This document shows positions 60,063 through 64,000 of a DNA stretch of 64,000 bases, in pieces (positions within the stretch are counted from its first letter, which is position 1; each line of letters opens with the position of its first letter). A program made the position numbers and the translations under genes. The stretch lies in the NCBI RefSeq assembly GCF_000143685.1, contig NC_014328.1, positions 1,054,001 to 1,118,000 on the forward strand. The letters run 5' to 3'. The notes under the pieces are model-generated. The model was not told where the DNA came from. It saw only the letters and a list, made by a program, of their open reading frames with translations, and searched no databases. Source of the DNA: Clostridium ljungdahlii DSM 13528 (GTDB lineage: Bacteria > Bacillota > Clostridia > Clostridiales > Clostridiaceae).

Positions 60063-62360
60063 ATGGGGATCATCATGAAAACTAAAGAAAGGAGTTGCCT
60101 ATATATTAATATGAATAGCTTTAAATTTAAGGGTACGCTAAGAAGTAAGAGATTAGTTTTATTAGTTGCCTCTGCAGCAATTATAGGTATTTTAGGTAAT
60201 ACAAAAGTATATGCGTCACCAACAGTAGATAGGTATGGTGGTATGGATAGATATGAGACATCTGCCAAAGTATGTGATGCTGGATGGAGTACTAATACTG
60301 ATTATGCTGTATTAGTAAATGGAGATGATTACCATGATGCTCTTTCAGCTGCACCTCTTGCTAAAAAGTATAATGCCCCTATACTTTTAACAAACACAGA
60401 AGTGTTAAATCCTTATACATCTTCAGAACTTATAAGATTAAATGTAAAAAATGTATTTATAGTGGGTGGAAAAGGTGTAGTATCACAAAGTATAGAAGAT
60501 TCACTAGTGGCTAAAGGAATGAAGGTTGTTAGAGTTGGTGGCAAAGACAGGTATGAAACTGCTCTTCAGGTTGCAGCAAAGATTGGTAAGACCAGTGAGA
60601 TTGCATTAGTAAATGGAAATGATTTTAGAGATGGAATGACAATAGCATCAATAGCTGCTTTAAAAGGAATGCCTATAATATTAACAGATGGAGAAAATAT
60701 GCCTGCTTCTGTTAAAAAATATTTAGGTAATACATCTAAAATGGCTCAAATATATGTAGTAGGTGATGCAAATACTATAAGTGACAATGTTATAAGTGGG
60801 TTATCTAATGTTAAAAGAATAGGGTCAGGAGGCAATGTGTATGCTAGAAATGTAAGTATAATACAAGCCTTTCAAAATGAAGTAAATACTGGTACTTTAT
60901 ATATAGCTTCTGCTAAGAACTTTCCAGATTCATTGAGTGCGTCAGCTTTAGCTCCAAAAACATCATCTCCAGTACTATTTGTGGATAGTCCAATGGATGA
61001 GGCTACATCAAATTTTCTTAAAACCCACATAGTAAATAGTTTAAAAATATTAGGAGGAACAGGTTCTGTAAGTTATGATTCAGAAACTTCAGTTGAAAAT
61101 ATGACTTTGGGAGTAAGCGGCACTGATGCTATAAATGATACTATATGGCAGGGTGAGAAATATACTCCAAGGGCGACTATGGTTATAACAGCTACAGATG
61201 GCACCAAAAAGGAAGTTGCTATAGACTGGAACTTAAGTCAAGTAAATACTGCAAATCCAGGTACTTATACTTTTACAGGAAAATTAAAAGGAACAGATAC
61301 TACAGTATATGCAACTCTTACAGTAAAACCTCTTCCATATAAAATTGAGGATTTAACTCAAACTGCAGTTAGTAGGACAAGCTTTGGACTTCCAACTACT
61401 GTTTCGGCTCAGATGACGGATGGTACAACAACTGATGTACCTGTGTTATGGGATTATGGTACACAGTCTGGGAATAAACCAGGAGTTTACGTCTTTTATG
61501 GAACAGTAGATAAATACAGTAAAAAGGTTAAGCTTACTTTAACGACAATTGATAATGGAACAGGTAAGACTATAAAAACTATAAATAACATAAAGGCAAC
61601 TGTAACTACTAAATCTAGTTATGTATTTCCAACTACAGTATCAGCTATAATGACTGACGGTTCAACACAAAGTTTATCTGTAACTTGGGCAAATGAAATT
61701 AAATATTCTACTGGAGTGTATACTTATGAGGGAACAGTAAGTGGATATAGTAAAAAAGTAGGTCTTATGCTTATAGTTACAGGAGAAGGTGGGACAGACC
61801 CTAATGATCCAAATTATCCTACTAACCCTAGTGATCCAAATGTAATGGACTTAGGAGAATTGGAGCCTATAATGCAAGATGAAAAATATCCAACTACAGT
61901 AAAAGACCCTACTACTGGAAAACAAGTACCAGTTACATGGACAGATGCTGTTAGTATTGATTCTACTTTTTTAGATAATCAATATTTAGATGATTGTAGA
62001 GTTGCTAAATTTACTTTGAATGGAACTATAAGTGGTAATAAAAAAGTTAGAGCAACTATAGGAATAATTCCTAAAATTATTACTCTTAATGTAGATGGAA
62101 AAACTAGCAACGTTCCAGCTGTATCTATAAATATTAAGAAAAGTGACTATCCAAATGGTGTATTTAATATGAGTGAGTTATCAACTAGAATAAATGCAGT
62201 TATAAATGGGCCAAATGGAATTAGAGAAGCAAAAAATGTACATGTTCTTCTTTGGGATCCACCAGTTGTTGATATAAGTGATGCTAGTACATACTATGTA
62301 ACAGCAACTATAGAGCATTATAGTACACCTGTGACCGTTACAATAAAAATTGAAAACTAG
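60063..62360 (+). CDS. CWB2 cell-wall binding protein with Ig-like (Big_4) repeats
   Basis: A secreted surface protein of up to 765 residues. A signal peptide (KRLVLLVASAAIIGILG, cut near VYAS) precedes three cell-wall binding type 2 repeats (about 55-345; for example DRYGGMDRYETSAKV, VGGKDRYETALQVAAKIG). These anchor proteins to the wall by anionic polymers in Clostridia. At least three Big_4-type modules follow (about 350-575; VLWDYGTQSGNKPGVYVF, SVTWANEIKYSTGVYTYEGT), then a linker rich in Asp, Pro and Asn and a C-terminal domain. The exact start is uncertain (ATG at 60063, 60075 or 60111). Confidence 0.88.
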   Translation: MGIIMKTKERSCLYINMNSFKFKGTLRSKRLVLLVASAAIIGILGNTKVYASPTVDRYGGMDRYETSAKVCDAGWSTNTDYAVLVNGDDYHDALSAAPLAKKYNAPILLTNTEVLNPYTSSELIRLNVKNVFIVGGKGVVSQSIEDSLVAKGMKVVRVGGKDRYETALQVAAKIGKTSEIALVNGNDFRDGMTIASIAALKGMPIILTDGENMPASVKKYLGNTSKMAQIYVVGDANTISDNVISGLSNVKRIGSGGNVYARNVSIIQAFQNEVNTGTLYIASAKNFPDSLSASALAPKTSSPVLFVDSPMDEATSNFLKTHIVNSLKILGGTGSVSYDSETSVENMTLGVSGTDAINDTIWQGEKYTPRATMVITATDGTKKEVAIDWNLSQVNTANPGTYTFTGKLKGTDTTVYATLTVKPLPYKIEDLTQTAVSRTSFGLPTTVSAQMTDGTTTDVPVLWDYGTQSGNKPGVYVFYGTVDKYSKKVKLTLTTIDNGTGKTIKTINNIKATVTTKSSYVFPTTVSAIMTDGSTQSLSVTWANEIKYSTGVYTYEGTVSGYSKKVGLMLIVTGEGGTDPNDPNYPTNPSDPNVMDLGELEPIMQDEKYPTTVKDPTTGKQVPVTWTDAVSIDSTFLDNQYLDDCRVAKFTLNGTISGNKKVRATIGIIPKIITLNVDGKTSNVPAVSINIKKSDYPNGVFNMSELSTRINAVINGPNGIREAKNVHVLLWDPPVVDISDASTYYVTATIEHYSTPVTVTIKIEN

Positions 62361-62424
62361 CTAAGTGATTGATAATATATTTTCTTATGATGTAAAAATT
62401 GTTGCTAGATTTTATATAAAAAGG

Positions 62425-62451
62425 TAAAAAAATTACAAATTGTTACGATTA
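62425..62451 (+). promoter_or_regulatory. Sigma28-type promoter before DUF5050-type gene
   Basis: TAAA (62425-62428), 15-base spacer, TACGATTA (62444-62451), one mismatch to TACGATAA. It would give a leader of about 110 bases. Confidence 0.6.
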
Positions 62452-62568
62452 TAAGAATATAAATGTTTTGTTGTATATATTTAGTAAGTTATAAAATTAA
62501 GTGAATTAGCACCCGCGAATTTCACGAGTGAATAATTATAACACAATAATGTATGGAGGTAATAAATA

Positions 62569-64000
62569 ATGAAGAAAACTAGGCTATTGGTAATGACAGC
62601 AGCAATTGTACTTGGAATAGGTACTAGTGTTTACGCTAAGTTGCCACCTAATTCCATAGTAGTAGGAAATAATGTTTATGATATAAGTTATTTTACAAAT
62701 GATGCTAGTGGTACTAATACTGCTAAGGTAAATGATCAGCTAGCAAACAATTTAGGTAAATTATACTATGTAGATTCTACAGGTGTAGCAAAGGATATAT
62801 TTACAGAAGCAACTGTAGATGATAGTCAGATAGTATCTAAAGTTGGTAACACTTTAACATATTATCCTGGAAATGGAACTACGGAAAAAATTGTTACTGA
62901 TGCAAATAATAATTTTTTAGATCCTAATACGATTACTGGTGGGTATGTAATAGCTCATATTACTTATAAACAGCTACTATCAGAAGGATTAAATTTATTT
63001 ACTTGTCAGCTTAGTCAATTATCAGGTGTAAGTGGAGCAGCTTATTTCCAGGTAGGAAGCAGTCCAATGACTCCTTTAACAGATGTAGCTACTTATATGG
63101 GACAACTTTCTAATGGAGCTGGTAATATGGTACATTTATATGCTAGTGATGGTGCTACAGAATTAGCAAATGGATATTTGAATATAGTTACAAATGGGGC
63201 TTCATCAGGAGATAAGAACTTAACAGTTAATTTGACGTTAACTGGAAACTCAACAGATGTAGATAGTTCTACTCAGGGAAATAAAGCTTATAATATAGTT
63301 AATAATGGATTTGTTACAATTGATAAAAGTGGAAAATGGATTTACTACAGTAACACAGGAGATAGTGGTAAACTTTATAAAAGAAGTGCAACAGGTACAG
63401 ATGATATGCTCATTAGTAATGACAGTGCAAAATATATTAATGTAGTAGGAGATTGGGTATACTATAGCAATTATAACGATGGTGGAAAGATATATAAGGT
63501 TAAAATAGATGGAACTCAAAGACAGAAGATTTCTGATGATATGGCATCTTGTGTAAGTGTAGTAGGAGATTCCATATATTATATAAATCATAGTGACAAT
63601 GATAGAATATATGTACAGGATTCTACAGGTAAAAAAATGGTTTTAAGTGACCAAGCCAAATATTTAAGTGTTACAGGAAACTTTTTGTTCTATGTTAATG
63701 CAGGAGATTCAAATACGTTATATAGCTATGATTTAAGAAATAGTAGAAAAGCAAAGATAAGTACTATAAATACAAAATTTATTAATGCTTGTAATGATTA
63801 TCTGGTTTTCTATACGGGCTATGATGGAGTGTTATATAGATCTACAAATGCACAAGGACAAATTCCAGTACCTATGAGTGTAACTACAAATGTACAAACA
63901 TCTGCAAAAGCCAGTTCCTATAAAGCATTAACAGACAAACCTACAATTATATGTGCTACCGATGATAATAATATTTATTACATAAGTTATGTAGATGGCA
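62569..64000 (+). CDS. Secreted DUF5050-type beta-propeller protein, 3' end cut by window
   Basis: The frame runs open from an ATG at 62569 (after TATGGAGGT) to the window edge, 477 codons. A signal peptide (MKKTRLLVMTAAIVLGIGTS, cut near VYAK) is followed by a first domain (about 25-220) of unknown type. Repeats of about 45 residues with WIYYSNTGDSGKLYKRSATG, WVYYSNYNDGGKIYKVKIDG and SIYYINHSDNDRIYVQDSTG match DUF5050 propeller-like blades. It probably acts on the cell surface. The sigma28-type promoter suggests co-expression with motility genes. Confidence 0.82.
   Translation, partial: MKKTRLLVMTAAIVLGIGTSVYAKLPPNSIVVGNNVYDISYFTNDASGTNTAKVNDQLANNLGKLYYVDSTGVAKDIFTEATVDDSQIVSKVGNTLTYYPGNGTTEKIVTDANNNFLDPNTITGGYVIAHITYKQLLSEGLNLFTCQLSQLSGVSGAAYFQVGSSPMTPLTDVATYMGQLSNGAGNMVHLYASDGATELANGYLNIVTNGASSGDKNLTVNLTLTGNSTDVDSSTQGNKAYNIVNNGFVTIDKSGKWIYYSNTGDSGKLYKRSATGTDDMLISNDSAKYINVVGDWVYYSNYNDGGKIYKVKIDGTQRQKISDDMASCVSVVGDSIYYINHSDNDRIYVQDSTGKKMVLSDQAKYLSVTGNFLFYVNAGDSNTLYSYDLRNSRKAKISTINTKFINACNDYLVFYTGYDGVLYRSTNAQGQIPVPMSVTTNVQTSAKASSYKALTDKPTIICATDDNNIYYISYVDG

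Noticed and set aside
63250-63591. 113-residue minus-strand ORF near the right end
   Set aside because: It lies opposite the DUF5050-type gene, whose frame is open from 62569 with signal peptide and repeats. The ORF is a shadow.

Overview
The window is AT-rich Gram-positive DNA with strong Shine-Dalgarno sites and frequent TTG and GTG starts. Its flagellar gene order (cheA-cheC-cheY-cheW-fliM-fliY, then flgM-flgN-flgK-flgL-fliW-csrA-flaG-fliS-fliD) together with clostridial flagellin, CWB2 and TcaA-like proteins points to a motile Clostridium. I cannot name the species from sequence alone. No rRNA, tRNA or CRISPR array was seen.

Layout. (1) 1-5826: chemotaxis and motor-switch genes, starting inside cheA at its phospho-acceptor His codon. 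(2) 5989-12096: a late flagellar operon with a sigma28-type promoter before flgM. (3) 12097-20225: duplicated fliD plus FliT-like modules, a flagellin remnant and the first full flagellin. (4) 20384-38900: a flagellin-modification island with several TPR-linked glycosyltransferases, two methyltransferase chimeras, a DUF2920 hydrolase, a FliB-type lysine methylase and a Maf fragment. Embedded in it are a second csrA and a second flagellin. (5) 38940-46865: a mobile-element scar. An IS66 is split by a three-recombinase (RIT-type) element with 34-bp terminal inverted repeats, and it abuts a decayed IS21. (6) 46961-54376: three copies in different states of decay of an AAA-ATPase/PD-(D/E)XK gene sharing a leader, two MNT/HEPN pairs, another glycosyltransferase and a broken ATP-grasp gene. 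(7) 54479-64000: an epimerase, a divergent flagellin-like protein, a TcaA-like membrane protein, YjfB, a FlxA-like protein, a CWB2 protein and a DUF5050 secreted protein cut by the window end.

How it fits together. The strongest unifying signal is post-transcriptional. The flagellin leaders carry small hairpins with an AGGA loop followed by an AGGA/GGGA-containing ribosome binding site, the classic layout for CsrA repression. The stems of the two flagellin leaders differ completely while the loop is kept. The same loop type recurs in two related terminator-shaped elements (before csrA2 and before a glycosyltransferase) and in a short terminator-ended RNA just after csrA2 that could act as a CsrA decoy. 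FliW and CsrA are encoded upstream in the same window.

At the transcription level, a repeated motif TAAA-N14/15-nnCGATAA lies before flgM, the flagellin remnant/fliD2, fliC1, the flagellin-like gene, yjfB, the FlxA-like gene and the DUF5050 gene, suggesting a local sigma28 regulon. Repeats, pseudogenes and fragments show active rearrangement by homologous and microhomology recombination.
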